A stretch of 64,000 bases of DNA from Blautia sp. GTDB lineage: Bacteria; Bacillota; Clostridia; Lachnospirales; Lachnospiraceae. Under the pieces are notes generated by a model. The model was given only the letters and a program-made list of their open reading frames with translations. It had not been told where the DNA came from and did no database searches. The DNA is taken from positions 161,273 to 225,272 of the forward strand of contig JAMPHB010000002.1 of assembly GCA_023663685.1 (NCBI GenBank). The letters run 5' to 3'. The position numbers and the translations under genes are program-made. Within the stretch, counting starts at the first letter, position 1, and each line of letters opens with the position of its first letter. This document shows, in pieces, positions 52,127 to 61,271 of this stretch.

Positions 52127-52564
52127 CTACAGCTTAAGCCCAAGTCCGGATACCGCCTTTCTGATAAGCTCCAGAACCCTCTCAAACCGGTCGGTCAGGT
52201 ACAGATACCCCACCAGCGCTTCCAGACCGGTGGCCTTGCGGTAATCCGCGACCGTGGCATTCTTCGCCATGGTGGGGGAATTCGCATTGCGCCCCCTGCG
52301 GTAGATATCCGCCTCCTCCCCGGTAAGCTCCGGCAGCAAAAATTCAGCGATCTGTGCCTGCGTCCCCGCCCGCACAATCCGGCTGGTTCGCTGGTGCAGC
52401 TTATTGGGTCTTGTATTTCCCCGTCCCACCACCACGGAGCGGATCACAAGGTCAAAAACCTCGTCTCCGATATAGGCGAGGGTCAGAGGCGAGTAGCTGC
52501 GGATATCCACAGCCTCTATGCCAAACTGTTCCATGATATAAGCGTTGATTCCCTGCCCCATCAT
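52127..52564 (-). CDS. mrnC: Mini-ribonuclease III
   Basis: This 145-residue RNase III catalytic domain lacks a double-strand RNA-binding domain. It matures 23S rRNA ends in Bacillus. The signature YSPLTLAYIGDEVFDLVIR and late ATGLEALVGYLYL with catalytic acids are present. ATG 52564 overlaps the cysS stop as ATGA and has GGGAG upstream. Confidence 0.93.
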   Translation of the reverse strand: MMGQGINAYIMEQFGIEAVDIRSYSPLTLAYIGDEVFDLVIRSVVVGRGNTRPNKLHQRTSRIVRAGTQAQIAEFLLPELTGEEADIYRRGRNANSPTMAKNATVADYRKATGLEALVGYLYLTDRFERVLELIRKAVSGLGLKL

Positions 52565-53985
52565 ACCAGCTCCCAAATCGTCCCCTCTCTCGTATCTTTG
52601 ATACTCACGCCTCGCTGCAAAAGCTCCTCCCGGATCTCGTCTGCCCTGGCAAAATCTTTCGCCTTTTTGGCTTCCCTGCGCTCCGCAAGTTTTGCCTCGA
52701 TAAAGGCGGTAAGCTCCTCATCTGTCCCTGCTGTTTTTGTAAGCCCTGCTCCCGCGGTTGTCAGATCTAACGACAAAACCTTATCAAAATCGGCAAGCAG
52801 CGCGAGCTTCGTCTTATCATTCATATCGGCTTTTACCACATCATAGACAACCGTGATTGCCATAGAAGTGTTCAAATCGTCACAAAGGGCATCCACAAAT
52901 TTTGCCCTATACGCGGCGAAGGGCTCTTCCTGCAGCTCTCCCTCCGCTTTCAGTCCGGCAATTTTTTTCACCAGCTTCTCGTATGCACTCTCCACATTGT
53001 CCAGATTCTCATAGGAAAAAACGAGAGGCTTCCGATAGTGGGACTGGAGGCAGAACAGCCGGTAAGCCAGCGGATCATAGCCCTTTTTCTCCAGTAAGGA
53101 CAGGGTCAGAAAATCCCCCCTGGACTTGCTCATCTTTCCGGTCTGGTCGTTCAGATGATTCACATGGAACCAGTAATTGCACCATTTATGGCCGAGATAC
53201 GACTCGGACTGGGCGATCTCGTTGGTGTGATGGGGAAAGATATTGTCCACGCCGCCGCAGTGAATATCCATGTACTCCCCCAGATGCTTCATGCTGATGC
53301 AGGAGCACTCGATATGCCAGCCCGGATAGCCCAGCCCCCAGGGACTCTCCCATTTTAAGGCCTGATCCTCAAACTTTGACTTTGTAAACCAGAGAACAAA
53401 ATCGTTCTTATTCCGCTTATGGACGTCCTCCTCCACATCATCGCGCACGCCGACCTGCAGCTTTTCCTTCTCCACCGCGGAGGAAAACACAAAGTAATCC
53501 GTCAGCTTACTGGTGTCAAAATACACATTGCCGTTCGCCACATAGGCGTAGCCCTTCTCCAAAAGAACCGACACCATATGTATGAACTCCGGGATACAGT
53601 TTGTCGCAGGCTCTACCACGTCGGGACGCTTGATATTGAGCTTTTTGCAGTCGTCAAAAAAGGCGTCCGTGTAAAATCCCGCCACCTCCATGACCGTCTT
53701 GTGCTCCCGCCTGGCACCCTTTAGCATCTTATCCTCGCCCGTGTCCGCATCGGAGGAGAGATGCCCCACGTCCGTGATATTCATCACGCGCTTCACGTCA
53801 TAGCCCACATAGCGCAGGGACTTCTCCAGCACATCCTCCATAATATAGCTTCTCAGATTACCGACATGCGCAAAATGGTAGACGGTCGGCCCGCAGGTAT
53901 ACATGGAAATCTTCCCCTCTTCTCTCGGAATGACCGTCTCCACCTCCCGCGTCAGTGTATTGTAAAATTGAAATCTGTTCTCCAT
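52561..53985 (-). CDS. cysS: Cysteinyl-tRNA synthetase
   Basis: This 474-residue class I synthetase has the zinc/HIGH region MYTCGPTVYHFAHVGNLRSY, the second zinc ligand segment WHIECSCISMKHLGEYMDIHCGG and KMSKSRGDFLT. ATG 53985 has GGAAGG upstream. The long upstream in-frame extension is cysE antisense-frame sequence and is not part of the gene. No T-box is visible. Confidence 0.96.
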   Translation of the reverse strand: MENRFQFYNTLTREVETVIPREEGKISMYTCGPTVYHFAHVGNLRSYIMEDVLEKSLRYVGYDVKRVMNITDVGHLSSDADTGEDKMLKGARREHKTVMEVAGFYTDAFFDDCKKLNIKRPDVVEPATNCIPEFIHMVSVLLEKGYAYVANGNVYFDTSKLTDYFVFSSAVEKEKLQVGVRDDVEEDVHKRNKNDFVLWFTKSKFEDQALKWESPWGLGYPGWHIECSCISMKHLGEYMDIHCGGVDNIFPHHTNEIAQSESYLGHKWCNYWFHVNHLNDQTGKMSKSRGDFLTLSLLEKKGYDPLAYRLFCLQSHYRKPLVFSYENLDNVESAYEKLVKKIAGLKAEGELQEEPFAAYRAKFVDALCDDLNTSMAITVVYDVVKADMNDKTKLALLADFDKVLSLDLTTAGAGLTKTAGTDEELTAFIEAKLAERREAKKAKDFARADEIREELLQRGVSIKDTREGTIWELV

Positions 53986-53998
53986 TGTGCCTTCCTTC

Positions 53999-54946
53999 CT
54001 ATATGATGTAAAACCAGGATTCATCGAGGTCGCTGCGCTGCAAAGTCTCGTCCTCGCTCCGATAGATGAGCTCCTGACTCTTAACACTCACCTTGGTTCC
54101 CTTCTTAATAGAGCTGGTGATAAACGCATTGCCGCCGATCACGACCCCCTCCTCAATCACCGTATTGCCCCCCAAAATAGAGGCGCCGGAGTAAATCGTC
54201 ACATTATCCCCAATGGTCGGATGCCGCTTTTTCTCCCGCAGATCCTGCCCGCCCCTGGTGGACAGCGCGCCCAGTGTCACGCCCTGGTAAAGCTTCACAT
54301 GCCTGCCGATTTCCGTGGTCTCTCCCACCACGATGCCCGTGCCATGGTCAATAAAAAAATATTTGTCGATGGTCGCGCCGGGGTGAATGTCAATGCCCGT
54401 CTTATTGTGGGCATACTCTGTCATCATGCGGGGAATCAGCGGAACGTCCAGCAGAAACAGCTCATGCGCCAGCCTGAATATAGTAATCGCATAAAGCCCC
54501 GGATAGGCGTAGATAATCTCATCTCGGCTCTTCGCCGCGGGATCTCCCTCGTAGGCCGCCTCCAGATCCGTGTCCAGATACTCCCGCACCTTCGGAAGCT
54601 TCTGCAAAAACGCCACCGAAGTCGCCTCGGCAAATTCCGCAAGCGCCTCCTCCTCTCCCTCAAAACGCCCCATATGGCGCATCACCACCATAATCTGCTT
54701 GTTCAGATGAAACATCACGTCCTCGATTAAAGTGGAAACCGTGTGCTCCATATTGTAGATCTTGTAGGTCTTATCCCGGAAAAATCCCGGATAGACAATG
54801 CTGAGCAGGTTCTTTAAGATATTGATAATCTCTGTCTTGTCCGGCTGGTTATAAATATCCGCCCGGTCAATGACGCGCCCCTTTTTGTAGTCCGTGATAA
54901 TCGCGTCTACAATATCGCCTATGTGCTCCTCTATCATGCTGGACAT
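53999..54946 (-). CDS. cysE: Serine O-acetyltransferase
   Basis: This 315-residue enzyme makes O-acetylserine for cysteine synthesis. It has an N-terminal helical SATase region and C-terminal left-handed beta-helix hexapeptides (IDIHPGATIDKYFFIDHGTG and GIVVGETTEIGRHVKLYQGV). It is the longer EpsC/SatE-like form. I use ATG 54946 with GGGGAG 6 nt upstream; the in-frame GTG at 55006 coincides with a -35 promoter element, not a start. Confidence 0.94.
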   Translation of the reverse strand: MSSMIEEHIGDIVDAIITDYKKGRVIDRADIYNQPDKTEIINILKNLLSIVYPGFFRDKTYKIYNMEHTVSTLIEDVMFHLNKQIMVVMRHMGRFEGEEEALAEFAEATSVAFLQKLPKVREYLDTDLEAAYEGDPAAKSRDEIIYAYPGLYAITIFRLAHELFLLDVPLIPRMMTEYAHNKTGIDIHPGATIDKYFFIDHGTGIVVGETTEIGRHVKLYQGVTLGALSTRGGQDLREKKRHPTIGDNVTIYSGASILGGNTVIEEGVVIGGNAFITSSIKKGTKVSVKSQELIYRSEDETLQRSDLDESWFYII

Positions 54947-54977
54947 AGCTTTCTCCCCGTGTCTTTTATCTGGTATC

Positions 54978-55006
54978 ATTATATGCATCTTTGTCTCTTC
55001 TGTCAC
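54978..55006 (-). promoter_or_regulatory. Sigma-A promoter for cysE
   Basis: On the minus strand GTGACA (55006-55001) and TATAAT (54983-54978) are 17 nt apart, between ispF and cysE. Confidence 0.6.
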
Positions 55007-55012
55007 GCATTT

Positions 55013-55552
55013 TCATGCCTGCTTATGACAGCCCTGACAGCCCTCGCAGGCACCCGGCCCTACGGGAACGCTGGCCTCGTAGAGTCCCGACAGCGCGCAG
55101 ACGGCCTGCGCCGCAATCCCCTCCTCGCGGCCGGAAAAACCAAGCCCCTCCTCTGTAGTCGCTTTGAGATTGATCTGGTCTTCCGCAATTCCCAGCGCCT
55201 CTGCAATATTTTTTTCCATGGCTTCCATATAAGGACGCAGCTTCGGCTTCTGGGCAATTATGGTCGCATCCACATTCTCCACCACATACCCCGCCTCCGC
55301 AATCAAATCGCGCACGCGCTCCAAAAGCCGGATGCTGGAAATACCCTCATATGCGGGATCGGTGTCGGGGAAATGCTTCCCGATATCCCCAAGCGCCGCC
55401 GCTCCCAGAAGCGCATCCATGATGGCATGAACCAGCACGTCCGCATCCGAATGTCCCAGAAGTCCAAGCATATGCGGAACCTCCACACCACCGAGAATCA
55501 GTCTGCGCCCCTCTGTCAGTCTATGAACATCATATCCCATTCCTACGCGCAT
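55013..55552 (-). CDS. ispF: MEcPP synthase IspF with a cysteine-rich tail
   Basis: This 179-residue enzyme makes 2-C-methyl-D-erythritol 2,4-cyclodiphosphate in the non-mevalonate isoprenoid pathway. It has [19 protein letters not shown] (metal and CDP site), [20 protein letters not shown] and [19 protein letters not shown]. It is about 20 residues longer than usual because of a C-terminal tail ending [15 protein letters not shown] 55552 has AGGAGG-like sequence upstream. No ispD gene lies beside it. Confidence 0.94.
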   Translation of the reverse strand: MRVGMGYDVHRLTEGRRLILGGVEVPHMLGLLGHSDADVLVHAIMDALLGAAALGDIGKHFPDTDPAYEGISSIRLLERVRDLIAEAGYVVENVDATIIAQKPKLRPYMEAMEKNIAEALGIAEDQINLKATTEEGLGFSGREEGIAAQAVCALSGLYEASVPVGPGACEGCQGCHKQA

Positions 55553-55599
55553 GGTAGAATCCTCCTGCAAAAAATTTTTCAATCCGCTTATTTCTTTAA

Positions 55600-55635
55600 G
55601 CGAGAAAAGCAGGACACAGTAAACCTGTGTCCCGC
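55600..55635 (-). terminator. Terminator after pta
   Basis: On the minus strand GCGGGACACAG pairs with CTGTGTCCTGC around GTTTA, followed by TTTTCT. Confidence 0.8.
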
Positions 55636-55665
55636 ATATGATAATTATGGAGCAAAAACGAAAAA

Positions 55666-56655
55666 TTATGCCAGCGCAGCCGTAATAATTGCCATGGAGT
55701 ATACCTCCGAGGCGTTACAGCCGCGGGAAAGATCATTGATCGGCGCATTCAGTCCCAGAAGAATCGGGCCATAGGCATCGAAATGGCCGAGACGCTGCGC
55801 AATCTTGTAGCCGATATTGCCCGCGCTGAGATCCGGGAAAATGAATGTATTCGTATGTCCTGCCACCTCGGAATCCGGGCACTTTGTCCGCGCCACACGG
55901 GGCGACACCGCCGCATCAAACTGCAGCTCACCCTCAATCGGCAGATCAGGATACTTCTTTCGCGCCTTGGCCGCCGCATTGCGCATCTTATCCACGTCCT
56001 CTCCCTTTCCGGAGCCAAAGGTGGAATAGCTCAAAAATGCGACCTTCGGGTCTACGCCGAATATCTTCGCGCACGCCGCCGCCTCCCCGCAGATCTCCAC
56101 CAGCTCATCCTCCGTGGGATGAATATTGATCGCACAGTCGCTCATGGTCAGCACTTCATTCTCACCAGTCGCGGAGGGACGCACCAGAATGAAGCAGGAG
56201 GAAACGATCGTATTCCCCGGCTTCGTCTTAATCAGCTGCAGCGCCGGACGAACCGTGTCCGCTGTGGAGTAGGTCGCGCCTCCCAGCAGGGCGTCCGCCA
56301 CACCCATCTTCACAAGCATTGTTCCAAAATAATTATACTGGTAAAGAAGCCCTCTCGCCTGCTCCGGGGTCACTCCCTTACTCTTTCTGAGCTCGCAGAA
56401 CATCTCGATCATCTCATCCATACGGTCAAAGTTATTCGGTCCGGCAATCTCCGCTCCCCGGATATTAAAGCCGCTCTCCTCCGCCGCTGCGTAGATTCTC
56501 TCCTCATCTCCCACCAGAATCGGATGCAGAAAGTTGCTGGCAAGCAGACGGGATGCCGCCTCAAGAATCCTGGGGTCTTCGCCCTCTGTAAACACGATCT
56601 TCTTCGGACTCTTTTTCAGAATGTCAATCAACTGACCAAAGCCAAACGTACTCAT
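55666..56655 (-). CDS. pta: Phosphate acetyltransferase
   Basis: This 329-residue enzyme interconverts acetyl-CoA and acetyl phosphate. N-terminal [20 protein letters not shown] and [19 protein letters not shown]-like segments ([20 protein letters not shown]), then [12 protein letters not shown], identify Pta. No ackA lies beside it, unlike many Firmicutes. Confidence 0.94.
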   Translation of the reverse strand: MSTFGFGQLIDILKKSPKKIVFTEGEDPRILEAASRLLASNFLHPILVGDEERIYAAAEESGFNIRGAEIAGPNNFDRMDEMIEMFCELRKSKGVTPEQARGLLYQYNYFGTMLVKMGVADALLGGATYSTADTVRPALQLIKTKPGNTIVSSCFILVRPSATGENEVLTMSDCAINIHPTEDELVEICGEAAACAKIFGVDPKVAFLSYSTFGSGKGEDVDKMRNAAAKARKKYPDLPIEGELQFDAAVSPRVARTKCPDSEVAGHTNTFIFPDLSAGNIGYKIAQRLGHFDAYGPILLGLNAPINDLSRGCNASEVYSMAIITAALA

Positions 56656-56730
56656 AATTGAACCTCTCCTTAATGATAGATAAAATAATATGTAAACCTA
56701 TGTTTATTCTATACTCATTTCCCGTCAAAT

Positions 56731-57975
56731 TCAATGTATCTGGCTGTTTTTTTCTGAATACACGGCTTCCTTTTCGGCTTCTGCCGCAGCTTCTTCTTCC
56801 TTTGCCGCCTCTTCCCGTTCAGCTTCCGCCGCAGCTTCCTCTTCCTTTGCTTTCTCTGCCGCGTCTGCATCGCCTCCGGCAATATCATTTCTCTCGTCCA
56901 GCTTCTCCTGCACCCTCTCCTGCAGATCCGCGGAAGCCTGATCCAGCTGCTGTACGGCCTCGTCGTTTAAGACAGTATCCGACGCCGCATCCTCCAGCTC
57001 TCCTTTGATTTTCTGCATGGCAGGCATAACGATCACTCCGCGCGCCTCTCTCCTTAAGTCCCGCGCGAACTGTCTTTCCGCCAGCCCTCTTTTCCGGTTC
57101 TTTTCTATCTCCTCATAGCCGCCCGGTCTAAAATTTCCGCCGCGCGCCTTTTCCTCATAGGCGGATACCAGGGAGCTCTTCTGCTCCTCCGTGAGATCTT
57201 CCTCCGCAATTGCCCGGCTTATGACGTCATACTCCTGCATAAAGCTCTGGTATTCCTCTTTGGCTTTTTTCAGTCTGTATACGCCCTCATCCTCGACGTT
57301 CTGAATATCTGTATGCAGCAGCTCCTCTCTGCCCATCGCTGCACCCGTGAGCCGGGAAGCGTAGCCGGTAAGGACAGTCCCCAGCTTTTGCGGCTCATGG
57401 ACCGGCTTATCGCCGGAAGCCTCCTCCTGCGATTTTTTCCCTTCGCGCTCCTCCTGCTTTTTCTCACTTTCCTCAAAGCTTTCCAGCATGACAAGCAAAT
57501 CGCCCTTGTCCCTGTCCACCTCGGAACGCCATTTGTTGTCCTGCGCCTTTGCCTCCCTAAGCTCCCGCTCCTTCTGCTGCTCCGTCTCTTCCTGAAACTG
57601 CTTCATGCGCCGCATATCCGCCTGCGCCCGCTGCATCTTTTCAATATCTTCCCTGCTCGGCTGCGGGTCTTTTGCGGTGGCAATGGATGTGAGCTTTTCT
57701 TTCACTCCCTGCAGCCTTTCCAGATAACTGTCCTCCGCGTCCGCACCGGACGCACTCCTCAGCTTTTCCCTGATCAGGCTCTGCTCTTCCTCCGGCTGTT
57801 TCAGGGACTGCGCAAGCTTATCCCTTCCCTTCCGGGAAATGAAAACGCTCGCCGCCGCCTTTAACTCTTTATCCCCCGCATTCTCCCGCGGCAGATTTCC
57901 ATTCTTTGTCACGATAGAAATTTTGGGAATCCCTGCCCGAAAGCTCTCTGTGTAAGTATTCAACCGTATCTGCAT
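56731..57975 (-). CDS. Long coiled-coil protein, probably motility-linked
   Basis: This 414-residue protein of unknown family is almost entirely charged helix, with long heptad-like stretches (for example DIEKMQRAQADMRRMKQFQE) and a glutamate/alanine repeat near the C-terminus (EEEAAAEAEREEAAKEEEAA). There is no signal peptide or membrane segment. ATG 57975 has GGAGG upstream. A sigma-D-type promoter lies upstream at 58043-58070. Confidence 0.75.
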   Translation of the reverse strand: MQIRLNTYTESFRAGIPKISIVTKNGNLPRENAGDKELKAAASVFISRKGRDKLAQSLKQPEEEQSLIREKLRSASGADAEDSYLERLQGVKEKLTSIATAKDPQPSREDIEKMQRAQADMRRMKQFQEETEQQKERELREAKAQDNKWRSEVDRDKGDLLVMLESFEESEKKQEEREGKKSQEEASGDKPVHEPQKLGTVLTGYASRLTGAAMGREELLHTDIQNVEDEGVYRLKKAKEEYQSFMQEYDVISRAIAEEDLTEEQKSSLVSAYEEKARGGNFRPGGYEEIEKNRKRGLAERQFARDLRREARGVIVMPAMQKIKGELEDAASDTVLNDEAVQQLDQASADLQERVQEKLDERNDIAGGDADAAEKAKEEEAAAEAEREEAAKEEEAAAEAEKEAVYSEKNSQIH

Positions 57976-58042
57976 ACTACCTCCGCCTCCCTGCGTTTTT
58001 GCATAAATCCGTTTATTTTTGAGAGTAATATACCCCATATGT

Positions 58043-58070
58043 ATATCGGATACGAGAGGCTAATACTTTA
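58043..58070 (-). promoter_or_regulatory. Sigma-D-type promoter for the coiled-coil gene
   Basis: On the minus strand TAAA (58070-58067), a 16-nt spacer and TCCGATAT (58050-58043) match the sigma-D consensus with one base changed. Confidence 0.6.
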
Positions 58071-58109
58071 TACTTTCACACGCTTTCAGGCAAAAACGCC
58101 AGTGAGGTT

Positions 58110-59417
58110 CTACCCGAGCGCGGCAAATGCCTCCGCAAGATCCTCAAGGATATCGTCAATATTCTCGGTGCCGATGGAGAGGCGGATAGTGTTCGGGCGT
58201 ATACCCTGATCCAGAAGCTCCGCCTCGTTGCACTCCGAATGGGTGGTTGACGCCGGATGGATTGCCAGCGACTTCACGTCCGCCACGTTTGCAAGGAGTG
58301 AGAAAAGCTCCAGATTGTCGATGAATTCCTGCGCCTTCTTTGCATCTCCCTTAATCTCAAAGGTGAAGATTGAGCCGCCGCCCTTCGGGAAATATTTCTC
58401 ATAAAGCGCCTGCTGGGCGGGATCAGTGGAAACCGACGGATGGTTCACCCGCTCCACAAGGGGATGCTTATGCAGATACTGTACTACCTTTAAGGCGTTT
58501 TCCACATGCCGCTCCACGCGCAGGGACAGCGTCTCTAAGCCCTGCAGGAAAATGAACGCATGTACCGGGGAGAGGGTCGCTCCCATATCACGCAGGAGAA
58601 TCGCCCGGATATAGGTGGCAAAGGCGGCCGGAGCCGTATCTCTCGCAAAACTTACCCCGTGATAGGATACGTTGGGCTCCACGAGCCACGGGAACTTGCC
58701 GCTTGCCTCCCAGTCAAAGGTGCCCGCATCCACGATCACGCCGCCGATGGCGGTACCGTGTCCGCCGATAAACTTTGTGGCGGAGTGCACCACCACATCC
58801 GCGCCATAGGCAATGGGGCGTACCAGATAGGGCGTGGCAAAGGTGTTGTCCACAATCAGGGGAATTTTGTGGGCGTGGGCGATCGCCGCAATCCTCTCGA
58901 TATCCACGACCTCGGAATTGGGATTGCCCAGCGTCTCAATCTCAATCGCCTTGGTGTTTTCCCTGATGGCCGCCTCGATGCCGTCATAGTCAAAGGGGTC
59001 GACAAAGTCAGCCGTGATACCGTAATCCGGCAGCGTGTGCGCCAGCAGATTGTAGGTTCCGCCGTAAATGTTTTTCGCCGCCACAATATGGTCTCCCGCA
59101 TGAGCCACCGTCTGTAAAGCGTAGGTTAAGGCCGCAGCGCCGGAACCCACCGCAAGAGCCGCCACACCGCCCTCTAATGCCGCGATCCTCGCCTCAAATG
59201 TTCCCTGCGTCGGATTGGTCAGACGGCCGTAAATATTTCCTGCATCCCGCAGGCCGAAGCGGTCTGCCGCGTGCTCACTGTTGTGAAACACATAGGAGGA
59301 AGTCAGATAGATGGGAACCGCTCTTGCATCCGTCACCGGATCTGCGCTCTCCTGCCCCACATGGAGCTGTAAGGTCTCAAATTTTAAATCTCTGTCTGCA
59401 TAATGCTTTTTGCCCAT
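58110..59417 (-). CDS. metY: O-acetylhomoserine sulfhydrylase / aminocarboxypropyltransferase
   Basis: This 435-residue PLP enzyme of the Cys/Met metabolism family makes homocysteine (or methionine) from O-acetylhomoserine and sulfide (or methanethiol). It has VGSGAAALTYALQTVAHAGD, IPLIVDNTFATPYLVRP and the PLP lysine in VVHSATKFIGGHGTAIGG. The length separates it from shorter MetB/MetC proteins. ATG 59417 is the likely start. Confidence 0.93.
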   Translation of the reverse strand: MGKKHYADRDLKFETLQLHVGQESADPVTDARAVPIYLTSSYVFHNSEHAADRFGLRDAGNIYGRLTNPTQGTFEARIAALEGGVAALAVGSGAAALTYALQTVAHAGDHIVAAKNIYGGTYNLLAHTLPDYGITADFVDPFDYDGIEAAIRENTKAIEIETLGNPNSEVVDIERIAAIAHAHKIPLIVDNTFATPYLVRPIAYGADVVVHSATKFIGGHGTAIGGVIVDAGTFDWEASGKFPWLVEPNVSYHGVSFARDTAPAAFATYIRAILLRDMGATLSPVHAFIFLQGLETLSLRVERHVENALKVVQYLHKHPLVERVNHPSVSTDPAQQALYEKYFPKGGGSIFTFEIKGDAKKAQEFIDNLELFSLLANVADVKSLAIHPASTTHSECNEAELLDQGIRPNTIRLSIGTENIDDILEDLAEAFAALG

Positions 59418-59480
59418 TTTTCGATTCTCCTTTTCATCAATAATTTGGAAGGCTGTGCCGCTCTTCCCTGATCTGTCTGT

Positions 59481-59510
59481 ATCATAGCATTTCTGTAGGA
59501 AAAGTGTTAA
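59481..59510 (-). promoter_or_regulatory. Sigma-A-like promoter for metY
   Basis: On the minus strand TTAACA (59510-59505) and TATGAT (59486-59481) are 18 nt apart, with a TG extension. A partial palindrome (GGAAAGTG/ACTTTTCC) overlaps the -35. Confidence 0.5.
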
Positions 59511-59551
59511 TTCCACTTTCCTATATCCAGCTATAACTTTTTCTTATAACC

Positions 59552-60610
59552 CTATCCCTGGTAAATCATCTGCATGATTTTTTCCGCGCCCATTCCATCG
59601 GTATTGTCCGCCACATAATCACAGATTTCCCTGTTCCGCTTCTCCGCGTCAATCGAGAGAATCCGCAGGGTCTTTTCCTCTACCGGAAACTCCTCCTCTA
59701 TGATCTCGCGGATCAGGCACTCCTTATCCCGCGCCACATAGATGATGGCTGTGGGAAAATGTCTCTTCATGGCGATTGCCCCGCACATATCCAGAGGCAT
59801 CACCGGAAACTGTCCGGCGTCGAGAACCGCCTGAATGTCCTCCTTTTTTGTTCCGTATTTCACTCCGGCATACATGGTTTTTTCAAAAAAATTCTGCTGT
59901 GCAAATTCCTCCTCCGTCAGATAGCGGTGCTTGCTGCTCTCTTTCGTACAGTAGGTCTTGGGATTCACAAAACGGCTGTCCCCGCAGAGCCTGTCCGCAA
60001 TGCCCGTCTTGCCAGAGCCGGAGGGTCCCACCAGCGCCAGCACAGAAGGGATGGTAATCCTTCCTCCCTTTGACTGGGAGGCGTGAATAATCTGCTTTAC
60101 CATGGAATAGAATTCCGTCAGGGTATTGACGGATAAAAGCCCGGTCATTTTCCAGTTCCACGGCTTACGCATAAGCACCGGATAGGTGGCAGGCGTCTCC
60201 AGCACGTTGTGAATCGCATCGTCCAGTGTAATATCAAACTGCACCAGATTTTTGGCATTACCCAGTATAATGTTCTCCGGGGGAAACTCCGGAAAGGCCT
60301 CTAAAATCTGCCTTGCCCGTATCCCCATAAACTGCGGATATACGGCGGTAATAAAATACACATCCGCTATATCCATGAGCTTCCGAACTGCCTTCTTGTT
60401 GCGCTCCGGCACCTTCTGGCGCTGATAGAGCTCCTCGCTCCCGTAAAATTCCCGGATCACCGAGGTTCGGCCCGTGTTGGCCCATGAGTCGATCTCCTCC
60501 AGCATAAGGGGCGGGTCATACTCATATCTCTCGTTCGCCATCGCGATGGCAAGGCTGTTAAATGGCGCTGTGACGTCGTCCCAGTCCAGCCCTATTTTTG
60601 GTCTCAGCAT
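59552..60610 (-). CDS. 5'-nucleotidase/guanylate-kinase-like fusion protein
   Basis: This 352-residue protein has an N-terminal HAD domain like deoxyribonucleotidases (NT5C): DxD in KIGLDWDDVT (Asp9, Asp11) and the late acids VQFDITLDDAIHNV (Asp130-131). After residue 185 comes a guanylate-kinase-like P-loop domain: GPSGSGKT at 195-202, YCTKESSKHRYL and KTMYAGVKYGTKKEDIQAVL, as in the GMP kinase lid and core. Both active sites look intact. The fusion would couple nucleotide dephosphorylation and phosphorylation. ATG 60610 follows GGGAG-like sequence. Confidence 0.82.
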   Translation of the reverse strand: MLRPKIGLDWDDVTAPFNSLAIAMANERYEYDPPLMLEEIDSWANTGRTSVIREFYGSEELYQRQKVPERNKKAVRKLMDIADVYFITAVYPQFMGIRARQILEAFPEFPPENIILGNAKNLVQFDITLDDAIHNVLETPATYPVLMRKPWNWKMTGLLSVNTLTEFYSMVKQIIHASQSKGGRITIPSVLALVGPSGSGKTGIADRLCGDSRFVNPKTYCTKESSKHRYLTEEEFAQQNFFEKTMYAGVKYGTKKEDIQAVLDAGQFPVMPLDMCGAIAMKRHFPTAIIYVARDKECLIREIIEEEFPVEEKTLRILSIDAEKRNREICDYVADNTDGMGAEKIMQMIYQG

Positions 60611-60707
60611 ACGCGTTCTCCCTTCGTTTTTTGTTTCATTTTTGCATATGGCATGTACGATATCCGGTGCAATACATATTTTTTTCAAAAGTTCATATAC
60701 TCACATT

Positions 60708-61271
60708 ATGAACCCTTTAAAGCGATATACCATCACTGGCATTATTTTCGTAATTATTGCCGGAACAATTTCACATTTTGTCTATGAATGGACCGGAAAC
60801 AATGCCTTTGCCGGTCTGTTTTTTCCCGTGGGCGAGTCCACATGGGAGCATATAAAGCTTTTGTTTTTCCCGATGCTTGTCTACTCTCTTTATATGGCGG
60901 GAATGCTGCGAAGCAGCTTTCCCAATATTCTCCCTGCACTGTCCGGCGGCCTGCTGGCGGGCTCCTTTGCAATTCCGGTGATTTTTTACAGCTACCGGGG
61001 GATTCTCGGGAAGGACTATACGGCGCTGGATATCGCCACCTTCGTGATCAGTGTGTTCCTCGCCTTTTTTACCGCATACCGTCTGAGCGGCTCCCGCTTT
61101 TCGCCTATCCGTAAGAGGCTTCTGGTAATCTCTGTGATTTTCCTCACAGTGTGCTTTTTTGTCTTCACTTATTATCCTCCAAAGCTGGGGATATTTAAAG
61201 AGCCTGCCGCCTCATCGAGAACACGCATCAGTTTTTCCTCTTCCTCTGTTCCAATATATTTTTTGGGGTAG
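60708..61271 (+). CDS. DUF6512-like small membrane protein with overlapping 3' end
   Basis: This 187-residue protein has about five membrane segments, with FVYEWTGNNAFAGLFFPVGESTWEHIKLLFFPML, which resembles the DUF6512 family. The family-like sequence ends at about YPPKLGIFKEP. The last 25 or so residues come from antisense of the convergent gene 61172-61894, with which it overlaps by 100 bp. No ribosome binding site is obvious. Confidence 0.7.
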   Translation: MNPLKRYTITGIIFVIIAGTISHFVYEWTGNNAFAGLFFPVGESTWEHIKLLFFPMLVYSLYMAGMLRSSFPNILPALSGGLLAGSFAIPVIFYSYRGILGKDYTALDIATFVISVFLAFFTAYRLSGSRFSPIRKRLLVISVIFLTVCFFVFTYYPPKLGIFKEPAASSRTRISFSSSSVPIYFLG

